Assembly (NCBI GenBank): GCA_021292165.1
Contig: CM037876.1
Span: 43,076,575 to 43,140,574 of the forward strand
Length of the DNA: 64,000 bases
Direction: 5' to 3'
Source of the DNA: Shinisaurus crocodilurus
Taxonomy: Eukaryota; Chordata; Lepidosauria; Squamata; Shinisauridae
Both the position numbers and the translations under genes were made by a program. Positions within the stretch are counted from its first letter, which is position 1; each line of letters opens with the position of its first letter. The notes under the pieces were generated by a model. It saw nothing but the letters and a program-made list of their open reading frames with translations, made no database searches and was not told where the DNA came from. Shown in pieces: positions 32,990 through 45,238 of this stretch.

Positions 32990-34725
32990 AGCATAATTCA
33001 TATATGCCAGTCCAACGCAGTGGGTCACAGATCCTTTCACCACCATCAGAGCCAGTCAGTGCAGTGGTGGCCACTTACCCGAAAAGAGAAAATGCATCAC
33101 CAAAGAGGACAAAAGAGGACACCGATTTCTATTATGCTAATGTATATGTATAGATGCAAAATCAGATATAGTAACTATAAAAAGAAATACAATATATCTC
33201 ACTATAGTCAGGAAAACTGACCAGGTGACCAGTGTGCCTGCTCAGCTGCTATCCAGGCCTTAACTTTTGATGGACAACTTCAAGGCCTCTGCTTATCTTT
33301 CTTATGGTTCTTTATTCTTAAACCATACTTGCACTGTATAGACCTTCAAATAGACAATACAGAAACAGAGGACTGTTCTCAGACTGCTTCTTCAAATAGA
33401 GGACTATGGATCCAATTGTCTCCAGTGAAGCCGTACCAGGGCAAGAGGAAATGAGAAATATCCAAAAGAATCCCAGAGAAGAAGGGAGAGGTAGCAGCAG
33501 AAGATGTTCACACTTGTACATGCTCAGAACATATTTTTATATTGATCAGAGACAGGGTATGTATATTTTTCCATCTTTTACATCAATTTCTCCACTTGTG
33601 TGAATCTGCAGCACATATTTAAAGGAAGTGTAACGAAGACTTTGCTTTTTGGCAGATTTTTTTACAGGTCAGTTTGATATATGACACATCGACACATATG
33701 CACATTCTTCCAAATATTCCACTGATGTTATGATTCCATATTCTCTGTGGGACTGTGGTGGCTTCTATTATTAGCATCTTATTTGATATGCTTCCTCTTC
33801 ATCAGGCTTTTTATCTTCTAAGCTGCCAGGGTCTCAATTTGACTGTCACTAAGATTCAGCCAAACTTCAAGCAGTTTACACAGAGCTGAATTTTCCCTCA
33901 GTGTGCATCCATCTTAATCCATCATGACTGCTCTAGAACCTGTAGAATCCCATGTTCCCTTGGGCCTAGCAGGACCAAACCAACAGGACATATTACTTTT
34001 GAACATTGTTAATGGTCTACACTGGAGGAAGCTGTTTTGAAACTGAATGGACTCTCTGATCAATGATGTTCTTTCAGTTTGTTTACACACATGTGAAATT
34101 CAAAAACCAATTTTAGAGACCCTTGTGAACATTCCCTTAATCCAAGAAAGAAAATAGTTTTGGCATTGTAGACTATGAGTAACAGATTTTTCTCTTAAAA
34201 GTTTGTTTTAAAATGCACATCAGCATTAAACTTGTGAGATTTAATTATGCTACTTTGTATGCTACTTATAGTGTGAACATTTGTTCCACTTTCTGTTTAT
34301 CATATTGTTTTTAAACTCATGGCAGATTCTTGTTCTAACTGTGGGTTAAATCAAAATCAGATTAAAATGGTTTGTGGAAAATCAGTTACATTTCTCTTTG
34401 GCTGGAACCAATACTCTATGGCAATCTAGTCAGTCAGAACCTACAGGAGTTTTCTTTCATCAACCAACAGAGAACAGTTCTCTTAAATTAAAATTTTAAA
34501 ATAAAATAAAAATTGTATACAAATCTTGTCCTGGAGCAAAAACACAAGGCAATAGCTGCCATGGTATGGAAATGTTATTTCCCTTGGGCAATGCTCTAAT
34601 GGTGCTATAGCCATAGAATATGTTGTTGTTGTTAACACCATCACTATATATCATGGTACTTTAAGATAACCAAAAGGCAACAGAGGGAGAGAAGAAAGAT
34701 AGAGGCAAGTATAACAGAGAAAGAA
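32990..34725. other. Intergenic, nothing identified
   Basis: Unique-looking AT-rich DNA between PRDM5 and NDNF. I see no exon, RNA gene or named repeat, and no long open frame with protein-like composition. Confidence 0.45.
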
Positions 34726-34729
34726 CTGT

Positions 34730-34950
34730 GGTGCTTCCAGATGGAAGACTGCTAGAGCTACCAATCAAAAGGAATTGTGCAATTATTCCATCTTTTCCTT
34801 AAAGACATTTCTACAGTAAAAAAAAGATGGAAGAAGTGGTGGGAGAAACACGAGAGGGGTATGAGCTGAAGACATCATCTGGAATCCCCTCCATAAAATT
34901 CTGTAAATAAGGCAGGGCTATGACAATAACAGCCTCATTTGGAAGCATCC
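34730..34950. mobile_element. MITE with GGTGCTTCCAG termini (copy 2)
   Basis: GGTGCTTCCAGATGGAAG ... GCCTCATTTGGAAGCATCC. Interior ATTCCATCTTTTCCTTAAAG / AAAAAAGATGGAAGAAGTGG, parallel to copies 1 and 3. Confidence 0.65.
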
Positions 34951-35358
34951 TTTGTTGGATTTAAAGGTGCTTTTCTCCATGAGGAAGGTTTCTTCCACTC
35001 ATGGATGGGGAAGTGTTAGACCTCATTCTAAATCAAACTACGGTACATTCTTCCACTTGTGCAACCTCTTGCTCAAACAGAAGCATGAGGAAAGCTATAA
35101 AACCTATTATACCACTGCACTGCATGACATCTTGCACAAGCTCAGATATTTGCAGAAGAGTTGAGAAGCTACTTTTCTTCCACTTACAGTTCTTTGGATC
35201 CAACACAGTACATACAAAAGAAGTTACACATAGTTTAGGCCAGGAGTGGACAGAAGGTAGATCAGGATTTACTGATAGATCTTTGGGTGATTTGCAGTAG
35301 ATTGTCAAGGATTTCCAACTCCCGATTGTTTAGCAATAGCAGTGACTAGAAGACATTA

Positions 35359-35471
35359 AGGGCACAATCCTATGCATGCATAGACAGAAAAAAAGTCCCA
35401 CAACTGCCAGCATTCAATGCTGGGAGTTGTAGGACTTTTTTCTGTCTAAACATGCACAGGATTACACTCTA
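35359..35471. mobile_element. Palindromic MITE, GGGTGCAATCCTATGCATG family
   Basis: GGGCACAATCCTATGCATGC ... ATGCACAGGATTACACTC, with CCCACAACTGCCAGCATT / AATGCTGGGAGTTGTAGG core. Preceded by TTAA. Confidence 0.75.
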
Positions 35472-35734
35472 AAAAATAAATCAGCTGCTGAAAGTAAGAT
35501 AAGCTGGAAGAAAAAGGAGGTGTGGATTTTTGTTCGAAGGGACTATGAGCTCAGTTATGGAACTGAAAACAAATTCCTGGGCTGAGCATGTGCTCAGAGG
35601 CACCCTGAGTAGGAATATTTACCTGGTCATGGGTTGGCATTGTGTACAGGGTTTTTTGTCTACTCTGCACTGGGTGCAATTTGGTTTTAGAAGTGAGGCC
35701 AGTCAACTAGGTGGATTGGATTTTGGCAGGGCTT

Positions 35735-36208
35735 AGGACTGCAATACTTGACGGAACGCCTCTCCCAACCACGATCTACCCAGACACTGCGCTCAATGGC
35801 TGGGGCCTTCCTCCGATTGCTACCTCTCTGAGGGAGGCTTGGTCGGTGGCAACAAGGAAGAGGACCTTTTCTGTGATAGCCCCCTAATTATGGAACAGGC
35901 TCCCCATTGAGGACCGCCCAGCACCAACTTTACTATCCTTTCAGCACCAGGTTAAGACTACCCTCTATGCAGAGGCATTTAACAGCTTCGAGTAGTACAT
36001 GGAGGAGGGGGGTTGTGTCAGCTTTTCAACATGTCAAGTTATATTAACTTGTTCTTAGCTATGTAAGTCATTTTGAAATTCAGTTTTTAAATTTTACTAG
36101 AAAATTTATGATGTTTTTATTGTTTGTATTTTATATTGTATTTTATCATTGTTGTAAACTGTCCAGAGAGCTTCAGCTACTGGGAGGTATAGAAATTAAA
36201 TAAATGAT
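35735..36208 (+). mobile_element. CR1-type LINE 3' end (second copy of the 32005 subfamily)
   Basis: TTGACGGAACGCCTCTCCCA, GCTGGGGCCTTCCTCCGATT and TTATGGAACAGGCTCCCC, then a UTR with CCAGAGAGCTTCAGCTACTG and an AATAAATG tail. Confidence 0.75.
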
Positions 36209-36214
36209 ATATAA

Positions 36215-36650
36215 TAATGTGTGGGAAGTTTCAGAGAAATGGGTTTTGGTAGGCACTCACAGGCACCTTTATGGTGATAGGCAAGTCCAGAGGCCTGATG
36301 CTTGGAGGCTGTGCAGCCCACGACCCTGGGATACAGTTTGCCGTTGGGACCAACCTGACACATCTACTTGGAGTTGTGTGGCAGCAGGTGGGGGTGACAC
36401 AGGGAGCCTCCCCCTTACACTCATATGCAGTCTAGGCAAAGGGAGTGGGAATTCAGCACACCTCCTTACCTGGGCAGAGTGGCTCACCCAGAAAGCAGGC
36501 TAGTTGCCTGCAGGAAAATATGGCTATATTCCCAACACATGCAGATCCTGGGGTGGGGTGAATTACCCATGCTAAATAAAGAGGCCCTAGTTCTACCCAA
36601 GCTCTGGCATCCGTGTCTTTATTCCTGCCTTTCTTCTCCCTCTGCAGAGT
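36215..36650 (+). mobile_element. Possible LTR-like segment
   Basis: Begins TGTGTGGGAAGTTTC and has a polyadenylation-like CTAAATAAAGAGGCCC (about 36572) followed by TCTTTATTCCTGCC and CCTCTGCA. The layout resembles an LTR with TG...CA ends, but no target duplication is visible. Weak. Confidence 0.25.
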
Positions 36651-37190
36651 GGACTGTTGCACTGGAAAATCCTGCAGAGCCTTTCTTTGCAAGGGGAAAT
36701 ATTATTGTGCCAAATGCAATTTTCTGCTAGAGTTATTAATATTTCATTTCTCCTATTAGCATGAGTGTTATATCCAGGTGCATGCAGTGAATTAAACATT
36801 TAGTCATAGGAGCAGTTGGCCTCCTCTATATTGTTAATCACTCATGCAGACATATGGCTTATAACTTGAGCAAAACACTCAAGACACGGTGTTCAAAATC
36901 TACCCCAAAGCAAAAGTCTGCTTTGGCAACTTCCACAGCAGCTACATCACGTTTGTGGAGAGACCTTTGTGGAAATCACTAGGCACACTTTGATTTATGG
37001 GGGGGCGGGGGAACCCATTTAACCTCGCCAATGCCAAATGAAGTGGAGTGTTGGCCTGTCAGCTGAGCAATCCATTTAACCCATCACTGGCTTCTCATTC
37101 TTATTGACAGATGACAAATTCCATAGCTGCCTTTCACCTCTTTACTGCGGTACAGACTGTTGGGACACAGCCACATGCAAAGCCCCAAGG

Positions 37191-37311
37191 CAGTGTTCTC
37201 CAACCTTGGGTCCCCAGATGTTTTTGGCCTACAACTCCCAGAATGCCCCAGCCAGCATAGCTGGGAGTTGTAGGCCAAAAACATCTGGGGACCCAAGGTT
37301 GGAGAACACTG
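37191..37311. mobile_element. hAT-like palindromic MITE, near-perfect hairpin
   Basis: CAGTGTTCTCCAACCTTGGG ... CCCAAGGTTGGAGAACACTG. Arms GGCCTACAACTCCCAGAATG and CTGGGAGTTGTAGGCC. The arms are almost identical, so probably the youngest of the nine copies. Confidence 0.88.
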
Positions 37312-37801
37312 CCCTAGGCTGAGGGCTTGTCTCACTCACTGTAGGATGCTGAGCAGTAATGTGAAATACAAAACAGGATAGATGTACATGAAAAGATATT
37401 TAAAAAAAAAAAAGCAAGCAGGCTTTTGAAGCACAGTTTATATGCTTAGAACTCCAGAGAACATTGGTTGCTTAGTCAAATTAAGCTATGTACTAATAAA
37501 GAACACACACACCCCTTCACACACATGAACTGTTACGGGATTTAATAAGGTTGTAGACAGATGGTTTGTGTGGCCTCTTTGAAAAGAGAGCTTTCTGCTT
37601 ATTTCATCTGCAGGGAAAGAAATAGTTTTTGACACAGAAGTTTCTTTTTTACAAGTTAAAGAGAACACTTAAAGTAACCATCAAAGCAGCCACAACACTG
37701 ACTTTAGGGAAAGGAATAGTGCATATGTATGTGCAATGCATGCTCTGTTAAGTGCCATGAAAAGACTCAAGCTGGTAGTGCTCTCAAACCCTAAAGACTA
37801 A

Positions 37802-38030
37802 GGGTGCTTCCAGGTGAGGCTTTTATGCTGCAGTCACCCCAGAATTTTATTGGGGGGGTCAGTCCAGATGTCATCATCTTCCATTTGTAGCCCGCCCGTG
37901 TTTTCCCACCGCTTCTTCTGTCTTTTTTCTTTCCATTAAAAAAAAAAAAAATCAATTGAGGAAAAGATGACATAGCTGCACCATGTCCTCTGACTGGTAG
38001 TGCTAGCGAGCCTTCTGTCTGGAAGCACCC
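37802..38030. mobile_element. MITE with GGTGCTTCCAG termini (copy 3)
   Basis: GGGTGCTTCCAGGTGAGGC ... CTGTCTGGAAGCACCC. An internal A run at about 37936-37950. Confidence 0.65.
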
Positions 38031-38519
38031 TGAAGTAGCTGGAACGTGCAATGATAAACAATAGCTACAATGCCACATTCATTGTTTAATTGGCTGAATT
38101 ATATTATGGGGCTCAATTAACTGGGCACTGACCCTTTATCATCCCACATGTCATCCAACCCTCAATTTTAAGCTTTTTTTTTTAGTTCACCTCAGCTGAT
38201 GATGCAGGTGCTTATGGGATACATTACATTTGAACATTTCCCCATTTTGCACTGTGCATACTTAACCTATGTGGGAGACAGTACTGCTTCCTATTGAGCA
38301 GCAGTGGACACCATGCGGCCCGTGGGCACACAATTCTCTCTTGTAAAACCATGCCGCTGTCTCCCAGCATCTATTGCCTGAGGCAACTGCCCTGCACACT
38401 GCTAATGGTATGGTTGGATCTCATTTGGATATCATTTCCCAGGGCTCACACACCATTCTAGTGCAAAGTTTAAAACAGCCCTTGTCTGAGTGGAAGGGCA
38501 CCGTTGGATCACTTCTCAT

Positions 38520-39052
38520 GTGTCTTCTCTTCTGAAGGGAGATGGGATTATTGTTTAGCTTAGAAAAAAGGCAAGTGAGAGGAGACATGATAGAAGTGTA
38601 TAAAATTATGCATGGTGTGGAGATAGGGTAAAAAAATGTCACCCTCTCTCATAATACTAGAACCAGGGGTAATCCCATGAAACTGATTGATCAGAGATTC
38701 AGGACAGATAAAAGGAAGTACTTTTTCACTTCACTTCTTTACATAGTTAAACTATGGAACTCACTTCCACAAGATGTAGCGCTGGTCATCTATTTGGATG
38801 GCTTTAAAAGGGGATTGGACAAATTCATGGAGGAGAAGGCTATCAATGGTTACTAGTTCTGATGGCTATCTACTACCTCTAGGATCAGAGGCAGTATGCC
38901 TATGTACACCAGTTGCTGGGGAACATGAGCAGGAGGGTGCTGTTGCACTCATGTCCTGCTTGTGGGCAGCTAGTTGGCCACTGTGTGAACAGAATGCTGG
39001 ACTAGATGGACGATTGGTCTGATTCAGCATGGCTCTTATGTTCTTATGGTGG
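38520..39052 (+). mobile_element. CR1/L2-type LINE: RT C-terminus and 3' UTR
   Basis: A decayed frame reads LEKRQVRGDMIEVYKIMHG, then RTDKRKYFFTS..., typical of the C-terminal tail of CR1/L2 ORF2. The 3' UTR (CTGGGGAACATGAGCAGG, GGCCACTGTGTGAACAGAA, TGGACTAGATGGACGATTGG) ends in two copies of an 8-bp TCTTATGT-type unit, the usual CR1 terminus. Confidence 0.7.
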
Positions 39053-39059
39053 TTTGCAT

Positions 39060-41515
39060 GATCAGGGGCGCAAATTCAAGAAGTGTCCCTGCTCAAATGA
39101 AAGAGCAGGATTGAGGCAGGCATGGCCACTACAAGCAGGACTCCCATCTCAATTCCACTCATATCTTCTCAGCCCTCTACCACCTTCTGACTCCTCTTCC
39201 TCCCCCAAGGGGGGGGGGAACCTTAGTTTGGGAAGGGAAAGGTGATAACAGGTGGTGGAGGACTCCTTGATGCCCAGGAGGGACCCCACAGGCCTCTCTG
39301 CCAGCTAAAATAGACACATGTATCTTTTCCCACCAAGGATGATGAGGCTGAATGGGTCTTGTGGGCAAGCACTATCATCCGCATTGGGGAAAGATGCTAC
39401 ATGTGTCTTTGCAGCCAGCAGAGAGGTATGTTCGGACCTCCACTATGTGCAAAGGAGGCCTCTGACACCAGGTGTCACATTTTTTCCCCCAAGTTGAAGA
39501 TTTTTTTCCCTTGGGGAGGGAGAGGGTATAGCAGGTGGCATACGACTGGCCATTGCTAGTTAAGACTATCAGGACTCCACCCCCTCAAGGTTTTGTAATA
39601 TTCTCCAGTAATAATCGTGGTGGAGTGCGATTGGTTTTTGGGGCATGCACTTTTGAGCTCACCCATTCCTAGCCTTGTTTAAAGTGTGCCTTTGAGCAGT
39701 GGTTCAAGCATTGCATAGAAGCAGGGAAGGCGGAAGGAGGCAGTTAAAAGACCAATGAATCTTGATTGTTTTTTAACCTCTCTTGAAAGCAGCTTTTACC
39801 ATCTTTAGAAATATAATGTCTGCTTCTTCAACATTCAGGCTTGGGGACCTGAACTAGAATGCATAACTTAATGCCCGATTAAGTAGCAACTACTTGAAGG
39901 AAACATGACTGAATGTTTAAGACCCAGAAATAACATCTCCCCAGACTCATTACACTGCAGTTGAGGAAAGCTGGAAACAGATGGCATTTGTGTTTATTCT
40001 ATTGTTTTCTCAATTGCCCATTACGAGCTTCTGAAAAGCAGAACAGAAGTGAAATCAGTAATTGTGTTACACAAGAAGGGACTCAGAGAGACTGTATGAT
40101 ACATTCTTTGACCTATAGCAAGAACATATAATGTATGCCCCAAAGGAGAAAGAGGAGAGGCATATAATAACCATGTCAGATTCCCAAATAGCTCTAGGTA
40201 TAAATCTTTTCCATGTTTGCATTTTTTTTGTCATGGAAAAAGAAGGAGCACTCCAACAAATGGAGAGCAATACCAGATGCCCTAGAAGAATGTCCCTTCC
40301 TCTTCCAGTGTCCACTAGGGATATACAGGGGGGTGGAGGACAATTGCTCATTAATTCATGGTGGCATGACACACGTTAACATGCCACAGGGATGTCATTT
40401 TTGGTGGCATCCGTGTGTCAAGGGATGCCACCCTGCAGCAAGGGATGCCATGCATGCTCTAGCTTTAATACATTCTAGGATTGCACTTGCTTTCTTTGTA
40501 GCACATAAGTGGCTCACATCTCCTGAGCTACCCAGGTGTTTGCTGATCTTTCCTTTGTCATTTCCCACTGATGAATCTTTAGCAGACAGCAATACTGCTT
40601 CACCATCTTATTTGCTTTATTTTATTCCATTCATTTCCATGTCTCTCATTCCAGCTCATCCCATGACTACCGATTCTTTGCATCAGAGAAGTGATAGTCA
40701 TCTGTCTTTAGGAATTACTTGGCGCTATTAATGAGGAGCTGTTGTATAAGTAACTTTTTTGCTAGAATGCTTGACATCAAAGGGACGTCAACGCAAGCTG
40801 TGTGAGCAAACGCAGGCCCAGACGCAGCCATAAGCATGAGCACGGACAGCTAATACCAATGTGAAAATCTGGATCCAAAATAGTTTATTATTTCATACAA
40901 AGCATAAATTTACATCATGAGCTGGACTGACACTGAGTGTTTATAAACCACTTTAAAGACTGCTTTGCGGAGTAGGCTGAACTACTTCCAAGTCGTACCA
41001 CTCGCTAACTGAAGCAGACATTTGCTTTTGTCCTGAGCTATTAAATGTCCTGTAACATTGGCATTGCAGCCAAAGAGGAGTAATGAAAGGCTTTCCCCCC
41101 CTACAACAACTATAAACATCAGACTACTGGAAAAAATTAGTAAGAGTATTTTGCAGAAATATAGCCTATAACTAGAATTAAAATACATAGCCAAAAATGT
41201 CTGCTGATGGCATTCACACCCGAGAACAAAGAACAAAACAGCTTGAGGGAACAAGTAAACAGAAATATACTTTGGTTTAGCAAAGCACTGTAAGCCTAAA
41301 TGAACACACCATATTTTTCCGATGTTCAAATGCTAATGCTCTGGGGAGGCCTCTCCTCTCTGCCTCCCCCTCATCAAGCAGTGACACGGTGCACCAGGTC
41401 TCAGCTCCCATCCCCCTAAATTGTTATTCCACAAGCGGTGGGTTCTGCTTGCAGATGGGAATTGGCGGGCACAAGACAATCATGGGGGTGTAAGCCTTGG
41501 ACTCCTCCAACACCA
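39060..41515. other. Intergenic, nothing identified
   Basis: No named repeat or exon recognised. The longest open frame is plus 40213-40731 (172 codons). It has no recognisable domain, and its Met is not in a notable context. Treated as non-coding. Confidence 0.45.
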
Positions 41516-41539
41516 CATAGCTGGCTGGGGGGGGGGGAT

Positions 41540-41593
41540 GTTGGGAGTTGTGGGCCTTTCTTCTGCCTAAACATGCATAGGATTGCACCCTAA
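41540..41593. mobile_element. Half of a GGGTGCAATCC-family palindrome
   Basis: TTGGGAGTTGTGGGCC, then CTGCCTAAACATGCATAGGA and TTGCACCC. The left arm is not recognisable. Confidence 0.55.
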
Positions 41594-41696
41594 GCAAGGT
41601 CTGGACACAGACTTGCACCTGAGTTACCCAAGTTCCAATTCTGCTTCCAGAAATAATGTTTACCTCAGTTCCCCTACAAAACCTTACATACACATG

Positions 41697-41728
41697 CGCA
41701 TATATATATATATACACACACACACACA
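41697..41728. repeat. (TA)n(CA)n microsatellite
   Basis: About seven TA units, then seven CA units. Confidence 0.9.
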
Positions 41729-41850
41729 AAATTAGTTTTAAATTTTTATAATGCTTTTATTGTTTATTTTAAATTGTACTCTATTGTACTTTGTTGTAGA
41801 GAGCTTCGGCTATTGGACGGTATAGAAATAAAATAAATAAATATATCTCA
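41729..41850 (+). mobile_element. CR1 3' tail fragment
   Basis: Ends AGAGAGCTTCGGCTATTGG, ACGGTATAGAAATAAAAT and AAATAAATA, matching the last ~120 bp of 32005-32490. Confidence 0.6.
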
Positions 41851-42069
41851 TTAGGTTTTTATAGCAACAAAACTGTTAGAGTACTACTGGACATTTTGTT
41901 TATATATCATTGAGAATATGTAAAATATTAACTCTGTTTACTTGGGTTTCCCAGAGTCATTTTATGAGTCTTTGTCGCAAGATCTCATCAAAAGGAAATT
42001 CACGCTATTGGAAGACACCGGGTCTTCCCACCAGGACTGGTTTGAAGGCATCTGTGAAATAGTCTTGTT

Positions 42070-42215
42070 GGAACAATTGTGGGTGATATTTCAAAGTTGT
42101 TTTGTTTTTAAATAAAGCTTTAAAATTGTTTTAATTGTAAGTCACCTTGGGGGCTTACTATTTGGGCTGAAAGGCAACTCATAAATTTATAAAAGAAATA
42201 AATGAATAACCCAAC
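42070..42215 (+). mobile_element. LINE 3' tail fragment
   Basis: TTTAATTGTAAGTCACCTTG, GGGGCTTACTATTTGGGC, TGAAAGGCAACTCATAAA and AAATAAATGAATAA, typical of a CR1/L2-type 3' end. Confidence 0.45.
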
Positions 42216-42219
42216 ACAG

Positions 42220-43495
42220 TAAACTTGCACAAGGGGTTATAAAGGCTGACCATTTTGAAGTAGTATGATTCCCTTTCATAACGTATACTAACAAATCCCT
42301 CCAGGATGTTGGACCCCCCCAACACTCCACATATTTGAACAAATGCATGACAGAGACACATAAGTAGCATTATCCCCATTTGGAAAGGCTTTTGATTGTA
42401 GCCATGGGTGGTGGTGAGTAAGAGCCCTGAAGTAGCCCTTCATTAATAACAAAACATTTTAAAAAGAACATGCTCCTTGAAACGTATGTCCTTCCTCCCA
42501 TTTTGTACCCCACATTCTGCCATCTCAGCTGCCATTAGTTTTCTCCACCTTTAAAAGGAAATCTCTGGATATCCCAGCATCCCTTTGGGACTTGGGGTTT
42601 TATTTTAGACTCATAAACCACATTCATTTAAACAAAGGTATCAGAATTATAGTCAGATTACTAGAATGGCATGCTAACCGTGAGGGGATTTCATATTCCA
42701 CAGTCCTATTTCAATATTAACCAGTCTAGAAATAATATTTAAAGCAATAGCAAACATTGTGAAATTAAATAAGGCATAAAAGAAAAAGTTAATTCCCTGA
42801 GAGGTACTTCTATCCTTCCGAACTTTCCATAGTGGTAGATGAACCTTCTGTAAATAGTGGCACCCTAAGGCTTATCAAATATTTTCTTTGCAAGCCCCAG
42901 GAATTTCTCTGTGCATTTTAACCAAGACCTACAAGAATGCTTCCACTGTACGCCTGGCACAAGGAGGAGACAGGAAAGACAAACAGTGCTCCGTGGTTAG
43001 TTTTATCACACAGAAAGCAATTAATTGGTGGTTAAAATGAATTTAAGAATTCAGTGCTTTCTTGGAAAATGCAATATAACTTTCACACAAATCCTTCCCC
43101 ATTTCTTCATTAAAAGCTGTGGAAAATATATTCAGGAAAACATAAGCACTTACAAAGAGACTTACAGTAGAATACATATGCCTCTTTGCATGGCTTTCAG
43201 TATGCATGAAAAAAAGAACTATTTTTTGCTATTGATTTCCTAGATGTTGAATATTGATTGGGCAAAGCAAATTAACAACTTAAATATGTATAGATAATGC
43301 ATACCCATGAATGATCTGATCCAAGTTCTTGAACTTCCATGTTGTGTTCCAGTGTAATGCAGGTAATAGACTGCTGGATTTAGCACAGGGAGACCTCCAT
43401 GATCCAAATATCCAACATGCCAACTGTCAGCTTCAGGACAGAAGCAGTGGAGGAAGCTAAGCAGGGACACCAGGGATGATGGAGATGGGGTGGGG
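42220..43495. other. Intergenic, nothing identified
   Basis: AT-rich sequence without recognised repeats or exons. Confidence 0.45.
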
Positions 43496-43500
43496 AACAG

Positions 43501-43680
43501 AGTCCACAGCAGGCACAGGTCTAACACAGGCAAGGCATTGCAGAGCCAGCAGCAAAGGCAAAGTCCAGAACAGATAAGGGTCAAACACAGGCAAGGCATA
43601 GCAGGACCAGAGGAAAGGTGAAGTCCAAAACAGGGCAGGGTCAAACACAGCCAAGGCATAGCAGAAGCCGAGTCAGGAAC
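43501..43680. repeat. Minisatellite, three ~60-bp units
   Basis: Three units begin GTCCA(C/G/A) and share GGTC(A/T)AACACAGGCAAGGC followed by AT(T/A)GCAG (starts about 43501, 43562, 43622). Unit periodicity explains the repetitive minus-strand frame (43240-43698), which is not considered a gene. Confidence 0.8.
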
Positions 43681-43744
43681 ACAATGCAGCCACCACAAAG
43701 ATTCATATTGCTGCAGTAAAGCTAAGCAGGAAGGGGAAGCATTT

Positions 43745-45050
43745 TGCGAGTGTATGGGTGAGATAAAGAAGAGTCAGACACAGAGTATATGGTTTCAAAT
43801 CAGGGCCACATTTATTGAATTGAAGATCTGTGAAGGGCGAAGTGCGGTACTAACCTAGCCCGGCCATTGGCCGGGAAAAAACCAATATTTGGGCGAATAC
43901 ATCCGCACTGCACCGGAGGCAGGTTGGTCCGCCCCCGGCCAGTTGCCCTCCATGTGGAGCTGGAAGGCTTTACCATCGTCGCCTTACCTTGACGCCTCCA
44001 GGCACCCAATGTAGGCGAGAAAGGCAAAACCCCAAAGACGTCCCAATCTCCCTCCTGGCAAGCCTCAGGGCATTAGCGAGGGCAGCCTTGGGTAAACGTC
44101 AGTCACCTTGAAAGGTGCCACTGGATGATCACCATAAGCTTAAGCCATGCTGCCTAATCCCGCACTTCCCGCAAATGCGACCAATTTAGCTATGATCCCC
44201 CTGGTGGGATCAAGATCAAATTAAAATTTCCCTACCCTGATTCACAGTGTAGAGTAGGCGAAACCCGCCCATTGCCCCGGCCAATTGAGACAATGAGCCA
44301 AAATTCCTACTCGGCCCCCGTTAATGGGCGACCAGAGGAGCCTACACTGCTAACAGGGCGGGATGGGAGGGAGCCGGAAAACAGCAGCAAAAGAGGCCGT
44401 GGGCGGGAACCCAGGTGCCTAGATAAGCCCTTTCCTGTGTCCCCGCCCTAGTTGAGCCATTGGCTCAGTATCTGTGACCAACCTGACCTGTTACCTGACT
44501 CCCCCTTCCTCCCCCACTCGCAAATCTTCTCCCCAGCCCCAGATGAGGGGCCAGTGGAAGTCTGTTGCGAGTGTATGGGTGAGATAAAGAAGAGTCAGAC
44601 ACAGAGTATATGGTTTCAAATCAGGGCCACATTTATTGAATTGAAGATCTGTGAAGGGCGAAGTGCGGTACTAACCTAGCCCGGCCATTGGCCGGGGAAA
44701 AACCAATATTTGGGCGAATACATCCACACTGCACCGGAGGCAGGTTGGTCCGCCCCCGGCCAGTTGCCCTCCATGTGGAGCTGGAGGGCTTTACCATCGT
44801 CGCCTTACCTTGACGCCTCCAGGCACCCAATGTAGGTGAGAAAGGCAAAACCCCAAAGACGTCCCAATCTCCCTCCTGGCAAGCCTCAGGGCATTAGCGA
44901 GGGCAGCCTTGGGTAAAACCTGTGTCCCCGCCCTAGCTGAGCCATTGGCTCAGTATCTGTGACCAACCTGACCTGTTACCTGACTCCCCCTTCCTCCCCC
45001 ACTCGCAAATCTTCTCCCCAGCCCCAGATGAGGGGCCAGTGGAAGTCTGT
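43745..45050 (-). repeat. Tandem duplication of an LTR-like unit
   Basis: Unit 1 (43745-44565, 821 bp) and unit 2 (44566-45050, 485 bp) are head-to-tail and differ at only about five sites where they align. Unit 2 lacks about 340 bp (equivalent of 44085-44425). On the minus strand each unit has a GC-rich 5' part and an AATAAATGTGGCCCTGATTT polyadenylation-like site, and ends CCCATACACTCGCA, suggesting an LTR with R-U5 at that end. No internal retroviral sequence lies between the units, and the outer flanks show no clear target duplication. Confidence 0.7.
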
Positions 45051-45238
45051 TATAGAACTCCCTGTGATTCCCAGCTGGCCTGCCTAAGTGGACTGGTAAA
45101 AATCCTACAAGTACTCCCATGTCTGGTGCTTAATCCTGCAAATACCCGCATGTAAATCAGACTGCCTTTTCAACCAAGCCACCTGGGGGATCTGCAGCAC
45201 TTCTGCCAGCCAAGCAGATTCTGACACCAGCCTACACA

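Noticed and set aside
36215..36650. Second solo LTR
   Set aside because: An AATAAA and plausible TG/CA ends exist, but no target duplication or second copy was found. Kept only as a weak feature.
40213..40731. 172-codon open frame on the plus strand
   Set aside because: Longest frame outside the known genes, but composition is unremarkable, no domain or signal is recognisable, and no splice or conservation evidence is visible. Expected by chance in 64 kb.
43240..43698. 152-codon minus-strand frame with internal repeats
   Set aside because: Repetition follows the 60-bp DNA minisatellite. The protein has no plausible fold or family.
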